From contig JAADHG010000227.1 in the NCBI GenBank assembly GCA_013151975.1, positions 1-22,729 of the forward strand: a stretch of 22,729 nt of DNA. The letters are read 5' to 3'. The DNA comes from Chlorobiota bacterium. Its GTDB lineage: Bacteria > Bacteroidota > Bacteroidia > Flavobacteriales > Flavobacteriaceae. The notes beneath the pieces were generated by a model. It made no database searches. It worked only from the letters and a program-made list of their open reading frames with translations, and was not told the DNA's origin. How positions within the stretch are numbered: the stretch's first letter is position 1; the number at the start of each line of letters is the position of its first letter. Of this stretch, positions 13,976-22,428 are shown in pieces. The position numbers and the translations under genes are program-made.

Positions 13976-14326
13976 ATGGGATCAGAAGCTATCATTGTAT
14001 TTTTATTAGCAGGTATCGTTATGGTTGCTGGTGCAAATTTTATGTCGAATTTAATTTCGCATAAGTCAGACAATCCTCAAAAAAGAGAACCTTACGAAAG
14101 CGGTATGGTAACTAAAGGCCCAACTTGGGTTCAGTTTAAAGTAGGATATTATTTGTTCGCCATCTTATTTTTGATTTTTGATGTAGAGGTTGCATTTTTA
14201 GTGCCTTGGGCTGTAGCATTTAAAAGTGTTGGAGCTGTTGCCTTTATTGAAATTCTTGTATTTCTTGTCATATTATGTTTAGGATTAATGTACGCTTGGA
14301 AAAAAGGAGCTTTAAAATGGGAATAG
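13976..14326 (+). CDS. nuoA: Complex I subunit A
   Basis: Membrane subunit of 116 residues with three hydrophobic helices (about 4-28, 58-81, 86-108). The conserved NuoA/ND3 loop [20 protein letters not shown] lies between helices 1 and 2, and helix 2 carries the acidic residues of [12 protein letters not shown]. The loop reaches the quinone cavity at the junction of the arms. It starts 17 bases after korB. Its 3' end overlaps nuoB by 10 bp and also contains the ribosome binding site for nuoB. Confidence 0.95.
   Translation: MGSEAIIVFLLAGIVMVAGANFMSNLISHKSDNPQKREPYESGMVTKGPTWVQFKVGYYLFAILFLIFDVEVAFLVPWAVAFKSVGAVAFIEILVFLVILCLGLMYAWKKGALKWE
14304..14309 (+). promoter_or_regulatory. Shine-Dalgarno sequence fixing the nuoB start
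   Basis: AAGGAG lies inside the end of nuoA, seven bases before the ATG at 14317. Strong Shine-Dalgarno sequences are rare in this window. It selects 14317 over the in-frame ATG at 14275, which would add 14 residues not typical of NuoB. Confidence 0.6.
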
Positions 14327-14877
14327 AAAATGCAAATAAGATTTCTGAAGACTTTCCTGGAAAAGTAATTCCAGCAGGAAATGGTGCTAATATAATGGTA
14401 ACTTCATTAGATAAGGTGATTAACTGGGGGCGTGCCAATTCTTTGTGGTCATTGTATTTTGGTACCAGTTGTTGCGCTATAGAAATGATGCAAACAGGAG
14501 CGTCTCGTCATGATTATTCAAGATTTGGTTTTGAAGTAGCTAGACCTTCACCAAGACAAGCCGATTTAATTATTATAGCAGGTACCATTGTAAACAAAAT
14601 GGCGCCTGTATTACGAAGATTATACGATCAAATGGCAGAACCAAAATATGTTATTGCTATGGGAGCATGTGCTATTTCTGGAGGGCCATTTTTTTATAAT
14701 ACATATTCTGTAGTAAAAGGAGCTGACCATGTTATTCCGGTAGATGTGTATGTTCCAGGTTGTCCACCTCGGCCTGAAGCACTATTGGAAGGAATGCTGA
14801 TGCTTCAAGATAAAATTAAAACGGAGAACATGAAACATAAAGAAAATCCTATTGATGGATTTGATGAAGGTTTATAA
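14317..14877 (+). CDS. nuoB: Complex I subunit B (N2 cluster)
   Basis: Peripheral-arm subunit of 186 residues carrying the terminal [4Fe-4S] cluster N2 that reduces quinone. The four ligands are in place: the vicinal pair C52 and C53 ([10 protein letters not shown]), C118 (GACAISGG) and C149 ([10 protein letters not shown]). Other family blocks include [20 protein letters not shown] and [11 protein letters not shown] take the ATG at 14317 because a Shine-Dalgarno sequence precedes it and the protein then has normal length. An in-frame upstream ATG (14275) lies deep in nuoA. The short C-terminal tail ([14 protein letters not shown]) is not part of the core. It overlaps nuoA by 10 bp and is nine bases from nuoC. 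Confidence 0.96.
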   Translation: MGIENANKISEDFPGKVIPAGNGANIMVTSLDKVINWGRANSLWSLYFGTSCCAIEMMQTGASRHDYSRFGFEVARPSPRQADLIIIAGTIVNKMAPVLRRLYDQMAEPKYVIAMGACAISGGPFFYNTYSVVKGADHVIPVDVYVPGCPPRPEALLEGMLMLQDKIKTENMKHKENPIDGFDEGL

Positions 14878-14886
14878 AACAATATT

Positions 14887-15453
14887 ATGACAAACGAAGC
14901 ATTGCAAGATTTAATTGGTAGTTGGTTTCCAAACCCTGAAGCCGATAAAATTTCTAAAGTTGAAATTGTTGATATATCTGAAAATGATGAAAATCCTGAA
15001 GAAAACCCAATAACTCCTGAACCAGTTAACTCTAGCCTTCTCGAGTTTACTCAAGAAGAATCTCAATTTTTAAATATCAGCGCTCCACCAGAGCATCTTC
15101 ATGCTTTAATGAGTCAATTAAAAAGTAATGATCTTACCCGTTTTGATTATTTATTTTGTTTATCTGGGATTGATTGGGGAGAAGAATTAGGTGTTGTTTA
15201 TCACCTTGAATCTACTACACACAGGCATAGCATTGTTGTAAAAGTTAAGACAAAAGGCAGAGAAACACCAAACCTTGATTCGGTTTATGATATTTGGGCT
15301 ACTGCCGAGTTTCATGAAAGGGAAGTATTCGATTTCTTTGGAATAAAATTCAATAATCATCCAAACTTAAAACGACTCTTTTTAACCGAAGATTGGGATG
15401 GTTATCCATTACGAAAAGATTATGTTGATGAAATAAACATGGTAATCAAATAA
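14887..15453 (+). CDS. nuoC: Complex I subunit C (30 kDa)
   Basis: Peripheral-arm structural subunit of 188 residues next to NuoD and NuoB at the quinone site. The family signature is at 144-153 (EREVFDFFGI), followed by NHPNLKRLFLTEDWDGYPLRK. Separate from nuoD rather than fused as in some proteobacteria. The N-terminal part has an acidic and proline-rich segment (about 31-47, SENDENPEENPITPEPV) before the core fold, which looks like a flexible insertion specific to this lineage. Three bases separate it from nuoD. Confidence 0.94.
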   Translation: MTNEALQDLIGSWFPNPEADKISKVEIVDISENDENPEENPITPEPVNSSLLEFTQEESQFLNISAPPEHLHALMSQLKSNDLTRFDYLFCLSGIDWGEELGVVYHLESTTHRHSIVVKVKTKGRETPNLDSVYDIWATAEFHEREVFDFFGIKFNNHPNLKRLFLTEDWDGYPLRKDYVDEINMVIK

Positions 15454-15456
15454 ATA

Positions 15457-16581
15457 ATGGAGCAAAAAACTACAATAGATAAAAGTTTTAAGACTGAACC
15501 ATATCAAATTAATATGGGCCCTCAGCATCCTGCAACTCATGGGGTGTTAAGACTTGTATTAACTATTGATGGGGAAATTATTGAAAAAGTGGAGCCAGAT
15601 TTAGGATATATTCATCGTTCTATCGAAAAAATGTGCGAACGCGATAGCTATCAGCAAATCGTTCATTTAACAGATCGGATGGATTATTTATCATCAAACA
15701 TAAATAACGAAGCCGTTTGTTTAGCGGTTGAAAACGCACTTGAGTTAGAAATTCCTGACCGAGTTAAAGTAATTAGGACTATAATTGGAGAGCTCACGAG
15801 AATTGCTTCACATTGTTTATGGTGGGGCGTTATGGGAATGGATGTTGGTGCACTAACCACTTATTTTTATGGGTTTAGAGATCGAGAAATGATTAATGAT
15901 ATTTTTGAAGAAACTTGTGGTGCTCGCCTAACGATGAACTATAATGTCCCAGGAGGATTGATGTTTGATATTCATCCTAATTTTGTAAAACGGGTTAAAG
16001 AGTTTATTACACATTTTAAAACAAAAATACCTGAGTATAATCGCCTTTTAACAGGTAATGTAATCTTTCAGAAAAGAATGAAAGGTGTTGGAATTTTAAC
16101 TAAGGAAGATGCCATTTCGTTCGGAGCATCAGGACCTGTTGCTCGTGGTTCAGGATATTCTTGCGATGTTAGAAAATACCATCCGTATAGTGCGTTGGAC
16201 AAAGTAACCTTTAAGGAAGCTTTAAAAACTGAAGGCGATTCCTTGGCGCGTTATGAGGTTAGAATTCAAGAATTATGGGAATCTTTATCAATAGTTGAAC
16301 AATTGATAGACAATATTCCAGAAGGAGAGTATAGAGTTGCAACAAAAGCAGTCATAAAATTACCTAAGGGAGAATTTTATCAAAAAGTTGAAACAGCAAG
16401 GGGAGAATTTGGAGTTTATATTATAAGTACAGGAACTAAAAGCCCATATAGGCTTAAATTTCGATCTCCAGGATTTTCAAATTTATCATTATTAAATCAT
16501 ATAGCAGTTGGAGGTAAAATAGGAGATTTGGTAGCAACAATGGCAACTTTAGATTTGGTTATTCCAGATATTGATAGATAA
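15457..16581 (+). CDS. nuoD: Complex I subunit D (49 kDa)
   Basis: Peripheral-arm subunit of 374 residues that forms the quinone headgroup pocket. It has GPQHPATHGVLRL with H28, and DRMDYLSSNINNE with Y77. These two residues are 49 apart, the same as the quinone-binding His and Tyr of the Thermus subunit. Other core blocks are DLGYIHRSIEKM, RIASHCLWWGVMGMDVGA and the C-terminal VIPDIDR. The nickel-binding CxxC pairs of the related hydrogenases are absent, as expected for complex I. The next gene, ten bases on, is nuoH: nuoE, nuoF and nuoG, which lie here in a 14-gene operon, are missing. Confidence 0.96.
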   Translation: MEQKTTIDKSFKTEPYQINMGPQHPATHGVLRLVLTIDGEIIEKVEPDLGYIHRSIEKMCERDSYQQIVHLTDRMDYLSSNINNEAVCLAVENALELEIPDRVKVIRTIIGELTRIASHCLWWGVMGMDVGALTTYFYGFRDREMINDIFEETCGARLTMNYNVPGGLMFDIHPNFVKRVKEFITHFKTKIPEYNRLLTGNVIFQKRMKGVGILTKEDAISFGASGPVARGSGYSCDVRKYHPYSALDKVTFKEALKTEGDSLARYEVRIQELWESLSIVEQLIDNIPEGEYRVATKAVIKLPKGEFYQKVETARGEFGVYIISTGTKSPYRLKFRSPGFSNLSLLNHIAVGGKIGDLVATMATLDLVIPDIDR

Positions 16582-16591
16582 AAATAAGATA

Positions 16592-17656
16592 ATGAATATA
16601 TCATTAAATATAACAAAAAGTATTCACGAGTGGCTTTTTAGCATTATGCCAGAAGGTGTGGCTAACATTGTAGAAATGGCATTAATAGGATTACTGTATC
16701 TTGCTATTTTTGCTATTTTAGGATTATTTTTAGTGTTACTTGAAAGACGTGTTGCTGCTTGGTTTCAATTGCGAATTGGGCCAAATAGAGTCGGTTTTCA
16801 AGGGGTATTACAAACCATGGCAGATGCGCTCAAGCTGCTTTCAAAAGAGTTAACAGGAACCGTTAAAGCAGATAAGTTTTTATACAATTTGGCACCATAC
16901 TTTGTTATTATTTCTTCATTAATGGCATTAGCAGTTATTCCATTTACAAAAGAGTTTCAAGCTTTCGATATTAACATAGGTATTTTCTTTTTAATTGGGG
17001 TTTCTTCTATTGGAGTTATAGGCATATTATTAGGAGGTTGGGCAAGTAACAATAAGTTTGCATTAATAGGCGCCATGCGTAGTGGTGTACAAACTATAAG
17101 TTATGAGATGTCTATTGGGTTATCTCTTTTAACAATGATTTTAATTACAGGATCGTTACAATTATCAGAAATTGTTGAGGTACAAAAAAGCGGATGGCTT
17201 ATAGTTCAAGGTCATATTCCTGCAATAATAGCATTTATGATTTATATGATAGCAGGGACTGCCGAAACAAACAGAGCTCCTTTTGATTTGGTTGAAGCAG
17301 AGTCAGAATTAGGAGCTGGATTTCATACTGAATATTCAGGAATGAAGTTTGCCTATTTCTTTTTAGCCGAATTTATTAATATGTTTCTTATTGCAGCAAT
17401 TGCTACCACTATATTTTTTGGTGGTTGGTTGTCACCTTTTGGAATCACAGAATCAATACCTTGGTTAGGTGTATTCTGGTTTTTAGGAAAAGCATTAATA
17501 CTCATCTTTTTAATGATGTGGTTTAGATGGACCTTTCCTAGGTTAAGAATAGATCAATTACTAACATTAGAATGGAAATATTTATTACCAATCAATTTAG
17601 TGAATATTGTAATAATGGCTTTAATAGTTTGGCTTAACTTAACGATTAAGATTTAA
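16592..17656 (+). CDS. nuoH: Complex I subunit H
   Basis: Membrane subunit of 354 residues with about eight helices, linking the quinone cavity to the proton channels. The quinone-site signature LERRVAAWFQLRIGPNRVGF lies around 50-69, followed by QTMADALKLLSKE. The conserved acidic loop EAESELGAGFHTEYSGM begins at E235, and WFRWTFPRLRIDQL is near the end. The frame is open to a TTG at 16571 inside nuoD, but the ATG at 16592, ten bases after the nuoD stop, gives a normal N terminus. The direct nuoD-to-nuoH junction defines the 11-subunit form. Confidence 0.95.
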   Translation: MNISLNITKSIHEWLFSIMPEGVANIVEMALIGLLYLAIFAILGLFLVLLERRVAAWFQLRIGPNRVGFQGVLQTMADALKLLSKELTGTVKADKFLYNLAPYFVIISSLMALAVIPFTKEFQAFDINIGIFFLIGVSSIGVIGILLGGWASNNKFALIGAMRSGVQTISYEMSIGLSLLTMILITGSLQLSEIVEVQKSGWLIVQGHIPAIIAFMIYMIAGTAETNRAPFDLVEAESELGAGFHTEYSGMKFAYFFLAEFINMFLIAAIATTIFFGGWLSPFGITESIPWLGVFWFLGKALILIFLMMWFRWTFPRLRIDQLLTLEWKYLLPINLVNIVIMALIVWLNLTIKI

Positions 17657-17661
17657 AGAGC

Positions 17662-18138
17662 ATGAGTTATTTTTCAGACATATATAATGGTATTAAAACG
17701 CTCCTCACAGGCATGAGCGTTACAGGAAAATACTTTTTAACATTAAGAAAAGGAGCTATTACACAGCAATATCCAGATAACAGGGCGACTTTAAAAATGT
17801 TTGATCGTTTTAGAGGCGAAGTAATTATGCCACATAATGAAGATAATGAACACCGGTGTACTGGATGTCAAAAATGTGAAATTGCGTGCCCTAACGGTAC
17901 TATTGAAATTATTTGGGATAGAGGTATTGATGAGAATACAGGGAAGAAAAAAAAGAAGATAGATAAGTTTGTGTACCATTTAAGCATGTGTACAATGTGC
18001 GGTTTGTGTATAGATGTTTGCCCTACAGATGCTATAAAATGGGGGCAAAAATTTGAAAATTCGGTATATGATAGAACACAACTCACAAGAGTATTAAACA
18101 AACCAGGATCTAAATTACAACATGGTGTAGAAGACTAA
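17662..18138 (+). CDS. nuoI: Complex I subunit I (N6a/N6b ferredoxin-like), with a five-lysine patch
   Basis: Peripheral-arm subunit of 158 residues carrying two [4Fe-4S] clusters. Ligands are C66, C69, C72 and C76, and C110, C113, C116 and C120. The sequence between the two motifs holds K95 to K99, five lysines in a row, then IDK. NuoI is the outermost electron entry point when NuoEFG are absent, as in the ferredoxin-using NDH-1 of cyanobacteria and the flavodoxin-using enzyme of Campylobacter. A basic patch here could bind the acidic ferredoxin encoded nearby (inference). The N-terminal helix (about 1-30) likely lies on the membrane surface. Five bases separate it from nuoH and from nuoJ. 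Confidence 0.95.
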   Translation: MSYFSDIYNGIKTLLTGMSVTGKYFLTLRKGAITQQYPDNRATLKMFDRFRGEVIMPHNEDNEHRCTGCQKCEIACPNGTIEIIWDRGIDENTGKKKKKIDKFVYHLSMCTMCGLCIDVCPTDAIKWGQKFENSVYDRTQLTRVLNKPGSKLQHGVED

Positions 18139-18143
18139 AAATT

Positions 18144-18668
18144 ATGGAAAGATATATATTTTACATTTTAGCATTAATTATGATTGTATCTGCAATTGCT
18201 TCAGTAAGTAGTCGCAAAATGCTGAGATCGGTAATCTATTTGTTATTTGCATTAGTAGGGGTAGCAGGCATTTTCTTTTTAATTGATTATAATTTTTTAG
18301 CAGCTGTAGAGCTAACTGTTTATGCAGGAGGGATTATAGTACTAATGATTTTTTCAGTACTCCTTGTGCATCATATTGAAATGAAATTAGAGGTAGCTAA
18401 AATTTCAAAACGAATACTAACAGCAATTGCTTGTGCTATTGGTGCTGGACTATTTATTACAACTATTTACTCGTACGATTTTAAAGTAGAAAGCATAGCA
18501 ACTACTACAACTACTGCCGAGATTGGTACGGGACTGTTAAGTTATGAAGCTGGTGGATTTATCTTACCGTTTGAAGTTATTAGTGTATTGTTGTTAGCAG
18601 CTATGATAGGAGCAATCATTATAGCCAAAGGGAGAAAATTAGAAACTAATAATGATGACATAACATGA
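18144..18668 (+). CDS. nuoJ: Complex I subunit J
   Basis: Membrane subunit of 174 residues with five predicted helices. The third helix contains LAAVELTVYAGGIIVLMIFSV, the conserved segment that includes the pi-bulge helix of ND6/NuoJ. The C-terminal helix is FEVISVLLLAAMIGAIIIAK, also typical. The stop overlaps the nuoK start by four bases (ATGA), so the two are translationally coupled. Confidence 0.94.
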   Translation: MERYIFYILALIMIVSAIASVSSRKMLRSVIYLLFALVGVAGIFFLIDYNFLAAVELTVYAGGIIVLMIFSVLLVHHIEMKLEVAKISKRILTAIACAIGAGLFITTIYSYDFKVESIATTTTTAEIGTGLLSYEAGGFILPFEVISVLLLAAMIGAIIIAKGRKLETNNDDIT

Positions 18669-18982
18669 TAGAAGGCATTAGCATATACGAAATACTAGCA
18701 CTGACATCAATATTATTTTTTATTGGTGTTTACGGATTTATTACAAGAAAAAATCTGATATCTATTTTAATTTCTGTTGAATTGATTTTGAATGCGTCTG
18801 TTGTGAATTTTGTAGTCATCAACAAATATTTATATCCAGACATGTTACAAGGTGTTTATTTTTCACTCTTTATTATCGCTGTAGCTGCAGCCGAAACTGC
18901 ATTAGCAGTTTCGATAATAATAAATCTTTACAGGCAAATTAGTTCTGTAGAAGTTAAAGACACCGAAACAATGAAGTATTAA
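18665..18982 (+). CDS. nuoK: Complex I subunit K
   Basis: Small membrane subunit of 105 residues with three helices. The two buried glutamates needed for proton transfer are present: E39 (ISVELILNAS) and E77 (AAAETALAVSI), corresponding to E36 and E72 of the E. coli protein. The start shares four bases with the nuoJ stop. Eleven bases separate it from nuoL. Confidence 0.95.
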   Translation: MIEGISIYEILALTSILFFIGVYGFITRKNLISILISVELILNASVVNFVVINKYLYPDMLQGVYFSLFIIAVAAAETALAVSIIINLYRQISSVEVKDTETMKY

Positions 18983-18993
18983 TAATTTATGAT

Positions 18994-20913
18994 ATGAATT
19001 TTAGCTATACCATATTAATCCCATTAATTCCTCTAACAGTATTTTTATTGCTGGGAATTTTTAATAAAAAAATTAAACCAGCAGTTTCTGGATATATTGG
19101 TGTATTCGGACTATTAGCTTCGGCAACAATATCATTTTATACGGCTTACCAATACTTTTTTGTAAGTGCTAAAGTAGATGGAGTTTATCAAACTTTTGTA
19201 GAAAAAACCGTTTGGATGAACTTTACAGAAACCCTACATATTGATATGGGAATATTAATAGACCCTATTTCAGTAATGATGCTTCTTGTGGTATCTACAG
19301 TATCATTAATGGTGCATATTTATAGTAGAGGGTATATGAAAGGCGATGAAGGCTATACCAAGTTTTTTGCTTTTTTATCGCTGTTTACATTCTCAATGTA
19401 TGGACTAGTTTTAGCGACCAATTTATTTCAAATTTATATTTTCTGGGAATTGGTTGGTGTATCGTCCTATTTATTAATAGGCTATTATTATACAAAACCA
19501 TCAGCAGTAGCGGCAGCAAAAAAGGCATTTATAGTAACGCGTTTCGCCGATTTAGGATTTCTAATAGGCATCTTAATAATGAGTTATTATACAGGTACAT
19601 TCGATTTTGAAACGTTAAATAACCCCGAAGGAAGTGCTATTTTAAATTGGGCATCAACATCATTTATGGGCTTGTCTGCAATTACTTGGGCATTAATTTT
19701 AATATTTATTGGTGGTGCAGGGAAATCAGCAATGTTACCATTTCATATTTGGTTGCCAGATGCTATGGAAGGACCAACACCAGTGTCAGCTTTAATTCAT
19801 GCAGCAACTATGGTGGTTGCCGGGATATACTTGGTTGCACGATTATTCCCGATGTTCTATTTTGTTGAAAATGGATTTGCGCTAAATATTGTAGCCTATG
19901 TTGGTGCTATTTCGGCATTGTTTGCAGCAATTATTGCTATCACACAAACCGATATTAAGCGTGTACTTGCGTTTTCTACCATGTCTCAATTGGGTTATAT
20001 GATGTTGGCTTTAGGTGTTTCAGGTTATGATGGTCATCATGGAGTTGGGTATATGGCATCCATGTTTCACTTGTTTACACACGCTATGTTTAAAGCCTTA
20101 TTATTTTTAGGTGCAGGTTCAGTAATTCATGCGGTACATAGTAATTATTTAAAAGATATGGGTGGCTTACGAAAATATATGCCTATTACTAATATTACCT
20201 TTTTAATTGCAGCTTTAGCAATTGCAGGAATACCTCCATTTGCAGGGTTTTTTAGTAAGGATGAAATTTTAGTTGCTGCATATGAGCATAATAAACTCAT
20301 CTATTATATAGGTGTATTTGTCGCAGGATTAACGGCTTTTTATATATTTAGAATTTACTTCGGAATATTTTGGGGTAAAGACAAAGAGTATGAACACAAA
20401 CCCAAAGAGTCTCCTTTATCCATGACATTTCCACTTCTATTTTTAGCATTAATGAGCATTATTGGCGGCTTTGTTCCTTTTAGTGAATTTGTTACACCAG
20501 ACAAATCTGGGTTTGAAGCACATTTAAATTACCCTTTAGCAGCCATAGCTGTTGGTGTTGGGTTAATAGGAATTATTCTCGCTTGGGTATTTTATAAGAA
20601 AGAAAATAGTTTAGCCGATACATTTGCTAACGCATTCGGGCCTTTTTATAAATGGGCTAGTGATAAGTTTTATTTTGATGAAATTTATCTATTTGTTGCA
20701 AAGAAAATATTGTTTAAACGAGTGTCGGCACCAATAGCGTGGTTTGATAAAAAAGTTGTAGACGGCACTATGGAAGGCATAGGAAATAAAACTGTTTTAA
20801 TTTCTAAAAAAATAAAAGGAATGCAATCTGGGAAAGTACAAGATTATGCGTTTGCCTTTATTTCAGGTGTTGTTGTTTTAGCAATAGTATTTATTTATAT
20901 ATGGACAAACTAA
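18994..20913 (+). CDS. nuoL: Complex I subunit L (antiporter-like)
   Basis: Distal proton-pumping subunit of 639 residues, a Mrp-antiporter homologue with about 16 helices. The helix-5 glutamate is E152 (IFWELVGVSSYLLIG). The helix-7/8 region has EGPTPVSALIHAATMVVAG starting at E259, with the conserved lysine in the preceding GGAGKSAMLPFHIWLPDA. The broken-helix region FAGFFSKDEI is present. The C-terminal 130 residues are amphipathic plus one final helix, as expected for the lateral arm that clamps NuoM and NuoN. Length is normal. Nothing suggests a truncated pump. Confidence 0.96.
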   Translation: MNFSYTILIPLIPLTVFLLLGIFNKKIKPAVSGYIGVFGLLASATISFYTAYQYFFVSAKVDGVYQTFVEKTVWMNFTETLHIDMGILIDPISVMMLLVVSTVSLMVHIYSRGYMKGDEGYTKFFAFLSLFTFSMYGLVLATNLFQIYIFWELVGVSSYLLIGYYYTKPSAVAAAKKAFIVTRFADLGFLIGILIMSYYTGTFDFETLNNPEGSAILNWASTSFMGLSAITWALILIFIGGAGKSAMLPFHIWLPDAMEGPTPVSALIHAATMVVAGIYLVARLFPMFYFVENGFALNIVAYVGAISALFAAIIAITQTDIKRVLAFSTMSQLGYMMLALGVSGYDGHHGVGYMASMFHLFTHAMFKALLFLGAGSVIHAVHSNYLKDMGGLRKYMPITNITFLIAALAIAGIPPFAGFFSKDEILVAAYEHNKLIYYIGVFVAGLTAFYIFRIYFGIFWGKDKEYEHKPKESPLSMTFPLLFLALMSIIGGFVPFSEFVTPDKSGFEAHLNYPLAAIAVGVGLIGIILAWVFYKKENSLADTFANAFGPFYKWASDKFYFDEIYLFVAKKILFKRVSAPIAWFDKKVVDGTMEGIGNKTVLISKKIKGMQSGKVQDYAFAFISGVVVLAIVFIYIWTN

Positions 20914-20922
20914 TGGATTAAT

Positions 20923-22410
20923 ATGGATATTTTATCACTTTTTATAACAATACCAATAATAACCGTTTTGGCTTTAGTTTTTACTAAAGGACTAAAAAAG
21001 GCACGTTTAGTTGCAATGGTTGGAAGTGTTATTCAATTAGGAATGGCAATTAATCTTGTGTTTGCTTATTTTAAAGAAAAAGCGGTTGATGATGCCATCA
21101 TGGTTTTTACAAGAGATGTTGTTTGGTACGAAAAGTTCAATATTCATTATAGCATAGGTGTCGATGGTGTTTCAGTGGCATTATTATTATTAACAGCAAT
21201 AGTGGTTTTAGCAGGCGTATTTATTTCATGGAAAATGAACGACCTGCCAAAGGAGTTTTTTATTGCGCTTATCGTTCTTTCCATAGGTGTTTACGGATTC
21301 TTTATTTCTATTGATTTGTTTACATTGTTTGTTTTCTTCGAAATTGCAGTAATCCCAATGTATTTACTAATTGGTATTTGGGGAACAGGACCAAAAGAGT
21401 ATTCAGCAATGAAACTAACATTAATGTTAATGGGAGCTTCAGCAATTCTATTAGTAGGAATATTAGGAATTTATTTCAATTCAAATGCCGATGGAGGTGC
21501 ACTAACATTCAATATTTTAGAAATTGCTCAGGTGAATATTCCTTTTGAAGCTCAAAAAATATTTTTCCCATTAGTTTTTATTGGGTTTGCAGTTATTAGT
21601 GCGCTATTTCCATTTCACACATGGTCACCAGATGGTCATTCTTCGGCACCAACAGCGGTATCAATGTTACATGCAGGCGTATTAATGAAATTAGGAGGTT
21701 ACGGTATTTTTAGAGTTGCCATGTATTTGCTGCCAGAAGGCACATTGCATTGGTCTTGGTTCTTTATCATTTTAGCAACTATTGGTGTTATTTATGGAGC
21801 GTTTAGTGCCATTAAACAAACCGATTTAAAATACATTAACGCATACTCATCAGTAAGTCATTTAGGCATGGTGTTATTTGCTTTATTAATGTTGAATAAA
21901 ACAGCGTGGAATGGGGCTATTTTACAATCGCTTTCACATGGATTTATGACTGCACTATTCTTTGCGTTAATAGGAATGATTTATGGTAGGACGAATACTA
22001 GGGATATCTATAAGCTAGGAGGATTATTAAAAGTAATTCCATTTATTTCGGTGATATATGTTATAGTTGGTTTAGCCTCGTTAGGACTGCCTGGACTTAG
22101 TGGTTTTGTTGCAGAAATGAACATTTTTGTTGGTGCTTTTCAACACGAAGACATGTTTTATAGAGTGTCAACAATTATAGTCGTTTCAGCAATTGTGGTA
22201 ACTGCTGTTTATATTTTACGGGCAGCCGGAATTATGCTCATGGGTCCAGTAAAAAATGAAGCATATTTAGACTTGCCAAAAGTAACTTGGTATGAAAAAA
22301 CAGGAATATTACTGCTGTTAATTCCAATTGTAGGAATGGGTGTTGCACCGCTTTGGTTAAGCGATATGATTATGGAGAGTTTACAGCCTTTTATTCAAGG
22401 TGTATTATAA
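20923..22410 (+). CDS. nuoM: Complex I subunit M (antiporter-like)
   Basis: Proton-pumping membrane subunit of 495 residues with about 14 helices. The helix-5 glutamate is E140 (FTLFVFFEIAVIPMYLLIG). The central channel motif is FPFHTWSPDGHSSAPTAVSM with H232, followed by LHAGVLMKLGGYGIFRV carrying the conserved lysine. The HGFMTALFFALIG segment holds the conserved histidine of the second half-channel. Nine bases follow nuoL and eighteen precede nuoN. Confidence 0.96.
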   Translation: MDILSLFITIPIITVLALVFTKGLKKARLVAMVGSVIQLGMAINLVFAYFKEKAVDDAIMVFTRDVVWYEKFNIHYSIGVDGVSVALLLLTAIVVLAGVFISWKMNDLPKEFFIALIVLSIGVYGFFISIDLFTLFVFFEIAVIPMYLLIGIWGTGPKEYSAMKLTLMLMGASAILLVGILGIYFNSNADGGALTFNILEIAQVNIPFEAQKIFFPLVFIGFAVISALFPFHTWSPDGHSSAPTAVSMLHAGVLMKLGGYGIFRVAMYLLPEGTLHWSWFFIILATIGVIYGAFSAIKQTDLKYINAYSSVSHLGMVLFALLMLNKTAWNGAILQSLSHGFMTALFFALIGMIYGRTNTRDIYKLGGLLKVIPFISVIYVIVGLASLGLPGLSGFVAEMNIFVGAFQHEDMFYRVSTIIVVSAIVVTAVYILRAAGIMLMGPVKNEAYLDLPKVTWYEKTGILLLLIPIVGMGVAPLWLSDMIMESLQPFIQGVL

Positions 22411-22428
22411 ATATTATAAATAACTAAA

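Noticed and set aside
14275..14316. Longer nuoB beginning at the in-frame ATG at 14275
   Set aside because: The extra 14 residues lie inside nuoA coding sequence, and a Shine-Dalgarno sequence with good spacing marks the ATG at 14317.
16571..16591. Longer nuoH beginning at TTG 16571
   Set aside because: It starts within the end of nuoD; the ATG at 16592 lies ten bases after the nuoD stop and gives a normal NuoH N terminus.
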